Positions 16,501 through 24,634 are shown, counted from the first letter of the stretch. The stretch is DNA of 25,253 nucleotides from Chloroflexota bacterium (GCA_020849725.1 JADLAZ010000044.1:1-25253); one strand, 5' to 3'. Notes: generated by a model not told the origin, from the sequence alone. Program-made: numbers and translations.

Positions 16501-17511
16501 CTACCCGAACAGGCGCGAAACGGTGACGGCCTCCAGGCCGCGCTGCTGGAAGTGGTCGAGGATGCCGGGCAGGGCCGCCGCCGTCGCTGGACTGCCGATG
16601 TGGGCCAGGACGATCGCGCCGGGGCCGGCGTTGGCGGCGACTCGCTCGTAGATGAACTGCGCCGTCTTCGGCTCGCCGACCGAATCGAGCGTGTCCAGTG
16701 TCCAGAAGACCGACGTGAAGCCGTGCCCGTTCACGGCGTCGAGCGTGCGGGCGTCGCGCGCGCCGAACGGGAAGCGGAACCAAGGCCGCGTGCTGGCGCT
16801 GGTGATCTGCAGGATGAGGCCCTCAGTGCCGTAGATCTCTTCCGCAATCTCGGCCTCGGAGAGCGTTCGGAAGTCGGGGTGGCGGAAGGAGTGATTGGCG
16901 ATCTCGTGGCCCTCGGCGTGGATGCGCCGCACCAACTCCGGGTTCTGCTGCGACCAGAGGCCGGTCAGGAAGAAGGTCAGGCGCACCTGACGCGCGGCGA
17001 GCGTGTCAAGAATCGTCGCCGCCGGCGCCGCGCTCGCGCCCGCGTCCAGGGTCAGCGCCACCAGCGGTCGGGTCGGGTCGCCACGGATGACCTCGGGGAT
17101 GACCGGCGCCCCCTGGTAGGTGCGCACCGGCGCCGGAGCGCGGCTCGGCGTCGGGCGAGCGGCGGCGGCCGTGGGTGAGGCGCTGGGACGGACGGCGGTC
17201 GCCGTCGGCCGGCTGGGACTGGGTGTGGCTGGCCGGGTAGCCGTGGCCGGTGGTCGCGTCGGCGTGGCCGCCGGGGAGCGGGTCGCTGTCGGCGGAACGG
17301 GCGACGGGGTCGGCGCCACGCGGGTGGTGGCCGTCGCGGTTGGGCGCGGCGGTGCTGTCGCCGTGGGCGGCGGCGGCGTCGGGATCGCCGGCGCAGTCGT
17401 CGCCGGTGGCCGCGAGGGCAACGGCGGGGTGGGACCGGGCAGCGTCTGCGAGGCGCAGCCGGCCAGACCAGACGCCGCGATCAGCAGGTGGATAAACGAC
17501 CGGCGCCGCAC
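16501..17511 (-). CDS. NodB-type polysaccharide deacetylase, Tat-type lipoprotein
   Basis: Family CE4-like enzyme expected to remove acetyl groups from an envelope or extracellular polysaccharide. GTG 17511 is chosen because GGGAGGGGG ends 4 nt before it; ATG 17526 lacks a site. Numbering from it (336 residues): RRRSFIHLL resembles a twin-arginine signal, and LAGC with C19 is a lipobox. Residues about 22-130 are a Thr/Pro/Arg linker. The NodB domain spans about 150-330: T154-L-D156-A-G replaces the usual TFDDG, N-H207-SFR-H211 gives the two metal histidines, RFPFG is at 246-250 and VLAH304 is the last motif. The second Asp of TFDDG, normally a metal ligand, is Ala here, as in some family members with TFDAG. 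The substrate is unknown. Confidence 0.85.
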   Translation of the reverse strand: MRRRSFIHLLIAASGLAGCASQTLPGPTPPLPSRPPATTAPAIPTPPPPTATAPPRPTATATTRVAPTPSPVPPTATRSPAATPTRPPATATRPATPSPSRPTATAVRPSASPTAAAARPTPSRAPAPVRTYQGAPVIPEVIRGDPTRPLVALTLDAGASAAPAATILDTLAARQVRLTFFLTGLWSQQNPELVRRIHAEGHEIANHSFRHPDFRTLSEAEIAEEIYGTEGLILQITSASTRPWFRFPFGARDARTLDAVNGHGFTSVFWTLDTLDSVGEPKTAQFIYERVAANAGPGAIVLAHIGSPATAAALPGILDHFQQRGLEAVTVSRLFG

Positions 17512-17744
17512 CAGACCCCCTCCCATGCACGAGCCACGCTGTGACGGGCCAGTGCGGGCCGCCACACCGACACGACGGTTGACCAGGGCCGTTGGTTCCC
17601 CGCTGCTCTCAAGCGTACCCTAACCGGGCCGACGTCAGAGAGTGAAACGAGCGCGGTCCGCCGGCGTACTACCGGCTGGCGGCGGCTTGGGCAGCGAGCG
17701 TGATAGGCCGGCCACGACGCCGGCAGCACGCATTGGAGTGGGCG

Positions 17745-17993
17745 ATGGACGACCGACGGTGCGAGACATGCGGCGGGCGCCTGCGCTATGACGCCGGCTT
17801 GCAGCGGCAGATCTGCGGCCGTTGCGGCCGGTCCGGTCTGGTGCGCGGTGTCGAGGTCGTCGACTGGCTAGGCGATACGCCCGTGTCGCGCTACCTGATC
17901 GCGGTTGAGCCAACACCGGCCCGTCAGCCCAGCCAGGTCTACCTCGAGGCGCTGCGGCGCACGCGCACCGGTCAGGATCCCGCGCTGCGCTAG
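17745..17993 (+). CDS. Small single zinc-ribbon protein
   Basis: 82 residues from ATG 17745, preceded by TGGAG at about 7 nt. C6-x2-C9 and C24-x2-C27 form a classic zinc ribbon (CETCGGRL ... ICGRCGR). A region of about 50 residues with no recognised fold follows (VVDWLGDTPVSRYLIAV). I do not recognise the family and can give no function. It is divergent from the deacetylase gene, with 233 bp between the starts. It is unlike the duplicated Cys-rich protein at 3827 in spacing and sequence. Confidence 0.65.
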   Translation: MDDRRCETCGGRLRYDAGLQRQICGRCGRSGLVRGVEVVDWLGDTPVSRYLIAVEPTPARQPSQVYLEALRRTRTGQDPALR

Positions 17994-18034
17994 TGGCTCG
18001 GCAGTGATGAGGCGCGTGCGCCAGACCCGACAGG

Positions 18035-18259
18035 GTGCGCCGCAGCGTGGCGCTATCGATGGCGCACCATCGCCGCGGCTGGCTGTTGGGCGCGATGGTC
18101 CGCGTCGCGGTGTCGGGGTCGGCGCTGCGCGGCTCGGTCGCGGCCGACCTGGACCTGCACGGACGGCATCCCAGCTTCCGCTGGTCGGTCGAGCGACGGG
18201 AAGCCGATCCGATCAGCACACCGGTCAGCGCCGGACCATTGCCCCCGGTTGACCGATGA
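18035..18259 (+). CDS. Possible small hypothetical protein
   Basis: An open frame of 74 codons from GTG 18035 to TGA 18259, in the 329-bp gap between the zinc-ribbon gene and the tRNA. Third codon positions are mostly G or C in the first 50 codons, as in real genes here. However, the ribosome site is weak and a longer open frame on the opposite strand covers the same bases. The product has no motif that I recognise. It may be non-coding. Confidence 0.25.
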   Translation: MRRSVALSMAHHRRGWLLGAMVRVAVSGSALRGSVAADLDLHGRHPSFRWSVERREADPISTPVSAGPLPPVDR

Positions 18260-18322
18260 GACATGCTCACCACAGCCGGTGGCGTAAAGCTCATGCGCGA
18301 CGACGACGACTCAGACAGTGTA

Positions 18323-18396
18323 TGGGCGATACTGGACTCGAACCAGTGACCTCACGGATGTGAACCGTGCGCTCTAGCCGACTGAGCTAATCGCCC
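18323..18396 (-). tRNA. tRNA-Val (anticodon CAC)
   Basis: 74 nt on the minus strand. The acceptor stem GGGCGAT/ATCGCCC is perfect, with discriminator A at 18323. The D arm reads TAGCTCAGTCGGCTAGAGC. The anticodon stem CACGG/CCGTG encloses the 7-nt loop TTCACAT, giving anticodon CAC, which reads the valine codon GTG. The T arm has GGTTCGAGTCC. CCA is not encoded, so it must be added after transcription. Confidence 0.95.
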
Positions 18397-18419
18397 CCTC
18401 CTGCGCCGGGTGCGGGCTG

Positions 18420-18448
18420 AGTATAGCACTGGCAACCTACCGCGGCAA
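18420..18448 (-). promoter_or_regulatory. Promoter of tRNA-Val
   Basis: On the minus strand, TTGCCG (complement of 18443-18448) and TATACT (complement of 18420-18425) are 17 bp apart. Transcription would start near 18413, about 17 nt before the mature 5' end at 18396, a normal leader length for a single tRNA gene. Confidence 0.6.
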
Positions 18449-18482
18449 GCGCCCGCGCCCTCATCGATGCTCGCCGAATGCG

Positions 18483-18506
18483 ACAGAGCATGTATACTTG
18501 CTCTGT
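18483..18506. promoter_or_regulatory. Operator-like inverted repeat upstream of the NHL lipoprotein
   Basis: A perfect 8-bp inverted repeat, ACAGAGCA-N8-TGCTCTGT, has a -10-like TATACT (18493-18498) in its centre. It lies 94 bp before the ATG at 18600. No good -35 stands 17 bp upstream of that TATACT. The layout would suit a repressor site over a promoter, or an activator-dependent promoter; the regulator is unknown. Confidence 0.4.
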
Positions 18507-18599
18507 GTTGTTGGCATCCGGGCACCTGCTGGCATCGTGAGGGGCTGGGCTAATCCGGCGTTCGCGGGTCACGGCAGCGCGAGCGTCGAGGGGCGGGCC

Positions 18600-19856
18600 A
18601 TGATCTGGCGGATGTGGCGCAGGTTCGCTGCCAGCACTGTCGTCGCGGCCGCGACGCTGGGTGCCGCCTGCACTGCGTCCACGCCCCCAGCGGCAGTGAC
18701 GACGACCGTTCCCACTGGGACCACGGTCAGCGGTAGTTCGGTGCCGGGCGCGGACGCGGCCATCGCGACGCTGACGACGGTGGCGGGGAGCATGCGCACG
18801 GCCACCGCCGTGGCGGCGACGCCGACGCTGACGCCGACGCCCGTGCCGCAGCGCATGCCGCTGGCGCTGGCGCCGCCGCACCCGATGGCGACGACTTGGG
18901 TGCTGCATGCTGTTCCGGGCGTAGTCGAGCGCTCGGCGCGATTGGCGGTGACGGACGCGGGCGAGCTTTTCACCGTCGACAGCAACCTGCACAAGATCGC
19001 CCGCTTCGATTCGACCGGCCGGCTCATCACCAGTTGGGGCAGCCAGGGATTCGGACCCGGGCAGTTCACGTTCCAGCTCGATGGTATCCGCGCCACGGCG
19101 CTGGCCGCCAGCTCTGACGGTATCGTCTACGTGATTGACGCGACCAGCCGGATTCAGAAGTTCGATGCCGACGGCCGACTGCTGAGCGTGATGTCGGCCC
19201 GCGCCGACACCGAGGGGCACATCCGGCGCGCCGGTGGCATGGCGGTGGATCGCAACGGCAACGTGTACGTGACCGACAGCGATGCCCACCGCGTGCTGAA
19301 GTACGACCCGACCGGCACACCGGTGCTGCGCTTCGGTATCCTGGGCGTCGGCAATGGGCAGTTTCAGGGACCGGCCGGCATCGCCGTCGATCCGGCGGGG
19401 AACCTCTATATCTCCGACAGCCTGGCCCGAGTTCAGAAGTTCGACCCCGCCGGCCGCTTCGTCGGCGGCTGGGGTGTGCGGGGCGATGGCGATGGCGAGT
19501 TCAAGGCGAGCGTCACACTGGCGGTCGATCGGCAGGGCATTGTCTTCGCCGCCGACTGGGCCAACCATCGCATTCAAGCCTTTGACCGAGACGGCAACTA
19601 CCTGGCCCAGTGGGGCGGCCTCGGCAGCGGCGCCGGCCAACTGCGCTGGCCCGGCGGCATCGCCGTCGATGGCGCGGGCGACATCTACGTGGCCGACCTG
19701 CTCAACCAGCGCATCCAGCGGTTTCACCCGCGCGCACCCTGGCCCGCGACGAGCATGGGGACACCGACGCCGCGCCCACCGACACCGACGGCCACGCCGA
19801 CCAGTCCGCCGGCGCCGTCTGGCCCGCCGCCGTTTATGACGCCGACGGACCGCTAG
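18600..19856 (+). CDS. NHL-repeat six-bladed beta-propeller, probable lipoprotein
   Basis: 418 residues from ATG 18600, preceded by GAGGGGC. A signal peptide (MIWRMWRRFAASTVVAAATL) ends at GAAC with C24, an imperfect lipobox, so surface anchoring is probable rather than certain. A Thr/Ala/Pro linker spans about 25-108. Six NHL repeats follow to about residue 385, each with a GIAVDxxGNLYIxDSxxxRVQKFDPxG-like core, enough for one closed propeller. A Thr-Pro tail ends the protein (TPTPRPPTPTATPTSPP). NHL propellers bind proteins or small ligands and only some are enzymes; no catalytic signature is evident. The frame is open upstream to 18498, but the signal peptide decides the start. It converges on the double-MBL gene with a 12-bp gap. 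Confidence 0.85.
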   Translation: MIWRMWRRFAASTVVAAATLGAACTASTPPAAVTTTVPTGTTVSGSSVPGADAAIATLTTVAGSMRTATAVAATPTLTPTPVPQRMPLALAPPHPMATTWVLHAVPGVVERSARLAVTDAGELFTVDSNLHKIARFDSTGRLITSWGSQGFGPGQFTFQLDGIRATALAASSDGIVYVIDATSRIQKFDADGRLLSVMSARADTEGHIRRAGGMAVDRNGNVYVTDSDAHRVLKYDPTGTPVLRFGILGVGNGQFQGPAGIAVDPAGNLYISDSLARVQKFDPAGRFVGGWGVRGDGDGEFKASVTLAVDRQGIVFAADWANHRIQAFDRDGNYLAQWGGLGSGAGQLRWPGGIAVDGAGDIYVADLLNQRIQRFHPRAPWPATSMGTPTPRPPTPTATPTSPPAPSGPPPFMTPTDR

Positions 19857-19868
19857 CCCCGGCGACCG

Positions 19869-21719
19869 CTATGGCACCGCTGCGGCGGTGACCCGGATGA
19901 TGCCCTCGGCCACCGGTCCAAAGCGGCGATCGCCGAGCGCGATGTCGGCGGTGATGACGTTCCGCTCGCCCGCCGTCACGCCAGCGGGCGCGGTCACGTC
20001 GAAGGTCAGTGTCCCCTGCCCGCCGGCGTCGATCGGGTCGGCGGCGTCGGCCTCGACGGCGATCCAGCCGGCGGGCAGGCGCAGCGTCGCCCGGGGTGTG
20101 GCTGGGTGATTCAGATGGTTCACGATGCGGACTTCGATGCGTGCCGTCCCGCCGGCCATGACCGTGGCCTGATAGGGATAGAGTGTCGCCCAGTTCGGAT
20201 CGAGCGCGAAGCCGGCCTCGGCCGGGACCGCCACCAGCCCCCAGATGATCTCCTCCAGCGCCCGCGCGCGGCGCAGCGCCTCGTCCAGGAAGGCCGGTTC
20301 GACCAGCACCGTGCCGAAGTGCCCGGTCAGGAGCCACTCCGGCTCGAAATCGCGGATCTTGGTCACTGTCTCGACGAAGTCGCCCGGCAGGAAGCGATTC
20401 TGGAAGACGGGGCCGCCGAAGCGCGGCCCGGTCAGCGCCCGCGCCAGCGTGTCGCCGACGTAGGCGATGCGCCGGCCGTCGATTTCGAAGCGCAGCCCGC
20501 AATGGTACTCGGTGTGCCCGGGCAGCTTGGTCGCCTGGAACGAGATGCCGCGCCAGGCAAACGCCTCACCCTCGCCGAACACTTTCGCGGCGATCATCGG
20601 CCGCTCCCACAGGCAGGGGATCTTGTACGCCTCGGGGTGCGCCAGGATGTCGACCTGATTCTCAAATACCCAGAGCGCCGCGCCGTGCTGCTCATAGAGC
20701 CACTGCAGGCCGCAGACGTGGTCGTCGTGGTAGTGGCTGGGCAGCACGACCTCAATCGAGCGCAGGCCCGCTACGCGCCGCAGCTCCGCGAGGCTGTGCG
20801 CAGCGAAGCGAAAATTGGCCGCGAAGTGGGAGCTAGACGGAAAGCCGTAGTCGAGTTGCATGGCGGTCCCGTCGTCGGCCAGCAGTGTGTAGGAGTTGGC
20901 GACACTGGTGGTGTTGGCCCACAGGTGCGGCGTCAGCGGCTGCACGCGCGAGTCCGGTGGCAGGAGCGCGTAGCCGGGGGCGCTGGGATAGCGATTGAGC
21001 TGGAGCCACTGGTAGTACGCACTCAGGCGGCCAATGAGACTGGCACAGGCGGCGGCCGGCTCAGGCAGCGGCGCGCCGTGCGACGGCAGCGCCAGGTGTG
21101 GCGCCAGGTCGGCGAGCGTCTGTAGCGTGTGCGCCAGCGCCGGCACGCCGGTCTGCTGACCGTAGGTCCATTCCAGATCGTACAGGGTCCAGGGTCGTCC
21201 GGAATGGTGGATGACGTCGCCGCAGAAGACAACACGCTGACCATCGATCTCACCAGCCAGCATGATGCCACCCTTGGTGTGGCCCGGCGCCGGCAATATC
21301 TGCAGCGTGAGATCAGCCCAAAAGAACTCCTGGTAGTCGACCAGCGCCAGGTCCACGGCGCAGTCCACCGTCGGGGCAAAGAAGTCATTGTAGGTGGTGT
21401 AGTTGTCGAAGATGCCGCGCCCGCGCCAGAAGTCGGATGCACCGGCGAAGTAGCCGATCTCGGCACGCGGCGCGGCGATGCGCGCGCCGGCAGCGCGGAA
21501 GAGGCCGGCGCCCTCATTCTGGTCCCGGTGAAAGTGCGTGTGAACGACCCACTCCACCTGGCGCACACCCAGGCCGGCCAGCGCCTCGACGCCCAGGCCT
21601 GACCCACTGTCGATGGCAATGGCGCGCTCACCGCGCCGGATCAGGTAGACGTTGCAGATGTCCTCGATCAGGAACAGGCTCGGGCTGAGCTGGCGTGCGG
21701 GTGGCAGGTCCGGCGTCAC
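19869..21719 (-). CDS. Double metallo-beta-lactamase-fold hydrolase with C-terminal NEW3-like domain
   Basis: 616 residues from GTG 21719, with AGGAGG 7 nt upstream. Two MBL domains lie in tandem. Domain 1 (about 10-235) has H62-F-H64-R-D66-Q67, H147 (APGHT), D168 (CGD) and H214 (PSHG); Gln replaces the last His of HxHxDH. Domain 2 (about 262-495) has the complete H329-Y-H331-D-D333-H334, H402 (LPGHT), D423 (VGDT) and H467 (TGHFG). Residues about 515-612 resemble the NEW3/NPCBM-associated beta-sandwich (LRLPAGWIAVE, LTFDVTAPAGVTAGE). No signal peptide is seen. It is the last gene of a three-gene operon, 45 bp after the amidohydrolase. The MBL fold is certain; the substrate (lactone, ester, thioester or phosphoester) is unknown. 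Confidence 0.85.
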   Translation of the reverse strand: MTPDLPPARQLSPSLFLIEDICNVYLIRRGERAIAIDSGSGLGVEALAGLGVRQVEWVVHTHFHRDQNEGAGLFRAAGARIAAPRAEIGYFAGASDFWRGRGIFDNYTTYNDFFAPTVDCAVDLALVDYQEFFWADLTLQILPAPGHTKGGIMLAGEIDGQRVVFCGDVIHHSGRPWTLYDLEWTYGQQTGVPALAHTLQTLADLAPHLALPSHGAPLPEPAAACASLIGRLSAYYQWLQLNRYPSAPGYALLPPDSRVQPLTPHLWANTTSVANSYTLLADDGTAMQLDYGFPSSSHFAANFRFAAHSLAELRRVAGLRSIEVVLPSHYHDDHVCGLQWLYEQHGAALWVFENQVDILAHPEAYKIPCLWERPMIAAKVFGEGEAFAWRGISFQATKLPGHTEYHCGLRFEIDGRRIAYVGDTLARALTGPRFGGPVFQNRFLPGDFVETVTKIRDFEPEWLLTGHFGTVLVEPAFLDEALRRARALEEIIWGLVAVPAEAGFALDPNWATLYPYQATVMAGGTARIEVRIVNHLNHPATPRATLRLPAGWIAVEADAADPIDAGGQGTLTFDVTAPAGVTAGERNVITADIALGDRRFGPVAEGIIRVTAAAVP

Positions 21720-21764
21720 TGGCGCACCTCCTGGTGGTCGTCGATCGATTGACGCAGAGGACGG

Positions 21765-22640
21765 TCAGGTGTACTGGGCCAGGAACCGCGCCGCGGCGCC
21801 GCCCAGGACGTCGGCACGCTGGGCATCAGTCAGGAACGAGCAGTGGCGGCGCACCAGGTCTAGCCATTGGCGGTAGGTCGCAACCGTCAGCATTGGTGGG
21901 TAGTCGGTGCCCCACATGACGCGGTCGGCGCTGACGTGCTCGACCGTCCAGCGGATGAACGCCTGCGTGGTCGAGAACGGATACTCCTCGCCCGGCTGCA
22001 GCAGCAACGGCAGCGCCGCCAGGTCCGTCCAGACGCGAGGATGCGTACCCAGGTCGGCCTTCGCGCGCCAGTTGGGGTCGCCAGGGCCACCGACGTGGCA
22101 GTTCACGAGCTGCAGGTTGGTCAGATTGTCGAGCATGGCTCGAATGGCTGGCACGTCCGCCGGCGGCGTGCCGATCAGGTCGAGCGCCAGCGGCCGGCGC
22201 AACTGATTCAGCCGCTCCCAGACGCGCCACTCGTGGTCGCCGTCGAAGCGGAAGTCTGGCCGCAGTCGCCGTGTCGTCGCCAGCTCCACTTTCAAGCCCA
22301 GCAAGCCACGCTCGATCAGGCGTTCCAAGTGGTCGGGATCGTCGGCGCGATCGAAGCCGCCGAGGTAGGCGTAGCCGGCCAGCCGGTCGGGCCAGCGGGT
22401 GACGGCGTCAATCACAGTCTCGTTCTGGTCGCCGTACAAGTGGTGCTGGACGACAATCGCGCGATCGACGCCGGCATCGTCCAGGTAGGCCAGCAGCAGT
22501 TCCGGCGGGCTGGCAGGCGGGTCGAACGACGGCGGGAACCATTGCGACTCGCGGTCGCCGTCGATGACACGCCCGAAGCGCAGCGGCCGGCGAAACCCGG
22601 TCAACTCGCGGGCCAGGTGGACGTGGGCATCGATGATCAC
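21765..22640 (-). CDS. Amidohydrolase-2 family TIM-barrel protein
   Basis: 291 residues from GTG 22640; AGGAGG lies 7 nt upstream in nearly the same CCACCAGGAGG context as the following gene. The metal and catalytic residues of the family are present: H6 and H8 in IIDAHVHL, K117 in GLLGLKVEL, H182 in VNCHVGGP and D246 in MWGTDYP. The family includes 2-pyrone-4,6-dicarboxylate lactonase (LigI), 4-oxalomesaconate hydratase (LigJ/GalB) and ACMS decarboxylase, all acting on carboxylated ring-cleavage products. It is the middle gene, 41 bp after the lyase. Together the context suggests catabolism of a carboxylated lactone or dicarboxylate, which is inference only. Confidence 0.85.
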   Translation of the reverse strand: MIIDAHVHLARELTGFRRPLRFGRVIDGDRESQWFPPSFDPPASPPELLLAYLDDAGVDRAIVVQHHLYGDQNETVIDAVTRWPDRLAGYAYLGGFDRADDPDHLERLIERGLLGLKVELATTRRLRPDFRFDGDHEWRVWERLNQLRRPLALDLIGTPPADVPAIRAMLDNLTNLQLVNCHVGGPGDPNWRAKADLGTHPRVWTDLAALPLLLQPGEEYPFSTTQAFIRWTVEHVSADRVMWGTDYPPMLTVATYRQWLDLVRRHCSFLTDAQRADVLGGAAARFLAQYT

Positions 22641-22681
22641 CGGCTCCCCTCCTGGTGGCGGCGGCGGCCGCATTCGATAGG

Positions 22682-24064
22682 TCAGGATTCCTCGGCCAGC
22701 ACCCGATCGACCATCTCAGTCGCCAGGCCCAGGTAGGCCGCCGGCGCCAGCAGCCCATCGATCGTGGCCGCATCGAGGTGGGCCGCGACCAAGGGCGTCG
22801 CCAGCAGCACGTCGCGGAACGGGGCGCCCGTAGCGATGGCCTGCATCGCGGCGGCATAGACCGTGTCGTGGGCGATCTGGCGGCCGAGCGCCGGCGCCAG
22901 CGCCATCATCACCGCTTCGGCATTGAGCAGTCCGCCGGTCAGCGCCAGATTGCGGCGCATCGCCTCTGGACGAACAACGAGGCCGGCCAGCAGCGCACGG
23001 GCCTGGACGACCAGGCCGTGGGCGAGGATGCAGGCTTCCGGCAGCGCCAGCCACTCGGCGTGCCACGGCCCTGTGGCGCGCTCACCGTCGTGCAGCATCG
23101 CGTCGAGCATCACCGGCGGCAACTGGCGCAGCCGGCTGTTGGCGCCGATCATTGCCTCGCAGGTGATTGGATTGCGCTTCTGCGGCATCGTGCTGGACCC
23201 GCCACGACCCGGACGGTAGCCCTCCTCGACCTCGGCGATCTCGGTGCGCTGGAGGAATGCCACCTCGTGAGCCAGCTTGGCCAGCGTCGCGCCGAGCAAC
23301 GCCAGCACCGCCACGAACTCGGCGATACCGTCGCGACTGGTGTGCCAGGCGATCGGTGGCACGCCCAGCCCGAGCGCGGTGGCCAGCCGGTCCTGGACGG
23401 CCAGGCCGGCCACGCCGACGGAGGCCAGGGTTCCGGCTGCGCCAGCGAATTGCACCAGTTCGGCGCGGTGGCCGGCTGCCGCCAACCGTGCCTGATGCCG
23501 GCGCAGCTCGGCGACGAGTACGGCGAGCTTGTAGCCGAAGGTAATCGGTAGTGCCTGCTGGCCGTGGGTGCGCCCGGCCATCGGTGTGGCGCGGTGCGTG
23601 CGCGCCAGCGCGACGAGTTGAGCGAGCAGCCCATCCAGGTCTGTCGTGATGAGGCGCCGCGCGCTGGCAAGTTGCAGCGCCGTGGCCGTGTCCATGATGT
23701 CCTGGGTCGTCGCGCCCCAGTGGACGTAGCCGCCGGCCGACTCACCAGCCGCCCGGGCGATCTGGCGCACCAGTGATAGGATCGGGTAGCCGACCAGCAT
23801 CGTACCCTCGCGCAGCGCGTCCCAGTCGATCGATAGCCCGTCGCAGGCTGCCGCGATCGCCGTGGCGGCGTCGGCCGGGATCAGCCCGGCTGCGGCCTGG
23901 GCGCGCGCCAGCGCCGCCTCAATGGTCACCCAGCAGTCGACCTGCGCCCGCTCCGCGAAGACGGCGCGCATGGCGGCCGTCCCAAACATATCCCGATAGA
24001 GTGGTGAGTCGAGGGCGCTGCCGGCCTCGGCGATGTCGACTTCTGGGCGGTCCTGGTCGCGCAT
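22682..24064 (-). CDS. Fumarase/adenylosuccinate lyase superfamily, PcaB-like
   Basis: 460 residues from ATG 24064 with GAGG just upstream. The superfamily signature is perfect at about 289-299 (GSSTMPQKRNP). H115-WGATTQD and GRTH167GQQA match the other two active-site blocks, and length and block wording fit 3-carboxy-cis,cis-muconate cycloisomerase (PcaB). Members add or eliminate across a C-C, C-O or C-N bond with fumarate-like products. A purine-pathway adenylosuccinate lyase is less likely because of the HWGATTQD wording and the neighbours, but cannot be ruled out. It is the first gene of the operon; the 175-bp gap to the divergent membrane-protein gene should hold the promoter, though none close to consensus is evident. 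Confidence 0.85.
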   Translation of the reverse strand: MRDQDRPEVDIAEAGSALDSPLYRDMFGTAAMRAVFAERAQVDCWVTIEAALARAQAAAGLIPADAATAIAAACDGLSIDWDALREGTMLVGYPILSLVRQIARAAGESAGGYVHWGATTQDIMDTATALQLASARRLITTDLDGLLAQLVALARTHRATPMAGRTHGQQALPITFGYKLAVLVAELRRHQARLAAAGHRAELVQFAGAAGTLASVGVAGLAVQDRLATALGLGVPPIAWHTSRDGIAEFVAVLALLGATLAKLAHEVAFLQRTEIAEVEEGYRPGRGGSSTMPQKRNPITCEAMIGANSRLRQLPPVMLDAMLHDGERATGPWHAEWLALPEACILAHGLVVQARALLAGLVVRPEAMRRNLALTGGLLNAEAVMMALAPALGRQIAHDTVYAAAMQAIATGAPFRDVLLATPLVAAHLDAATIDGLLAPAAYLGLATEMVDRVLAEES

Positions 24065-24239
24065 GTCAGCCTCATGGGTAGTCGTGGCCGTGGTCCGGTG
24101 TGACCCGCATTCTACACGGCCCACTAGCTCTAACAAGCCGTGCGGCCGCGCCACATCCGGGCTGAGCCGAGTATAGTAAGCGCGGGTGGGTCGTCCGTTG
24201 GCCGCCCGGTGCGAGCCAGGTGTCGTGTGGAGTCATTGC

Positions 24240-24578
24240 GTGCCGCCAGACCAGCGTGAGCGGCTCCAGACCGCCCTCCTGTATGCCCTGTTCCTCATCG
24301 TCTATGTCGGCGTGGCCGGTCTGCTCGGGTCGCTGATCGGACTGGTCGTCGGCATCATCCGGCAGGCCGAGGATGATATCCTGACCGGCGCTATCATCGG
24401 GGCCGTCATCGGCCTGCTGTTGGGCATCGTCGTCGCCTGGGTCGGCCGCCACGGTGCGCCACCCGACGCGGCCGCCGGCGAGTCAGCGCCGACCGGCACC
24501 ACCGGTGACTCACCCCCACCGGCAATCGAGGCGCCGGAGACGGCGCCCGACCGGCGGCCACCCGCTCCGGACGCGTAG
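24240..24578 (+). CDS. Small two-helix membrane protein
   Basis: 112 residues from GTG 24240, with TGGAG 7 nt upstream. Two hydrophobic helices (about 12-38 and 45-68) are rich in Gly (GVAGLLGSLIGLVVG, GAIIGAVIGLLLG), joined by a short acidic turn RQAEDD. A Pro/Ala/Thr-rich tail follows. Glycine-zipper patterns suggest tight helix packing or oligomers. I do not recognise the family and offer no function. It is divergent from the lyase and lies 141 bp before the kinase gene on the same strand. Confidence 0.65.
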   Translation: MPPDQRERLQTALLYALFLIVYVGVAGLLGSLIGLVVGIIRQAEDDILTGAIIGAVIGLLLGIVVAWVGRHGAPPDAAAGESAPTGTTGDSPPPAIEAPETAPDRRPPAPDA

Positions 24579-24609
24579 CGACGCGCCGGCAGCCGGCACT
24601 AATGTGCTA

Positions 24610-24634
24610 TGGCAGCACCATCCTGCGGCTGCCA
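24610..24634 (+). terminator. Hairpin between the membrane protein and kinase genes
   Basis: TGGCAGC (24610-24616) pairs perfectly with GCTGCCA (24628-24634) around an 11-nt loop, 32 nt after the upstream stop. No T-run follows, so terminator function is doubtful. Confidence 0.25.

Noticed and set aside
17635..18294. A 219-codon minus-strand frame over the zinc-ribbon gene and the gap
   Set aside because: Its product is low-complexity Arg/Ser/Pro without motifs, and it lies antisense to the zinc-ribbon gene, which has good Cys pairs and a ribosome site.
24170..24177. TATACT/TATAGT sequence in the lyase/membrane-protein gap as a promoter
   Set aside because: No acceptable -35 hexamer stands 16-18 bp away on either strand.
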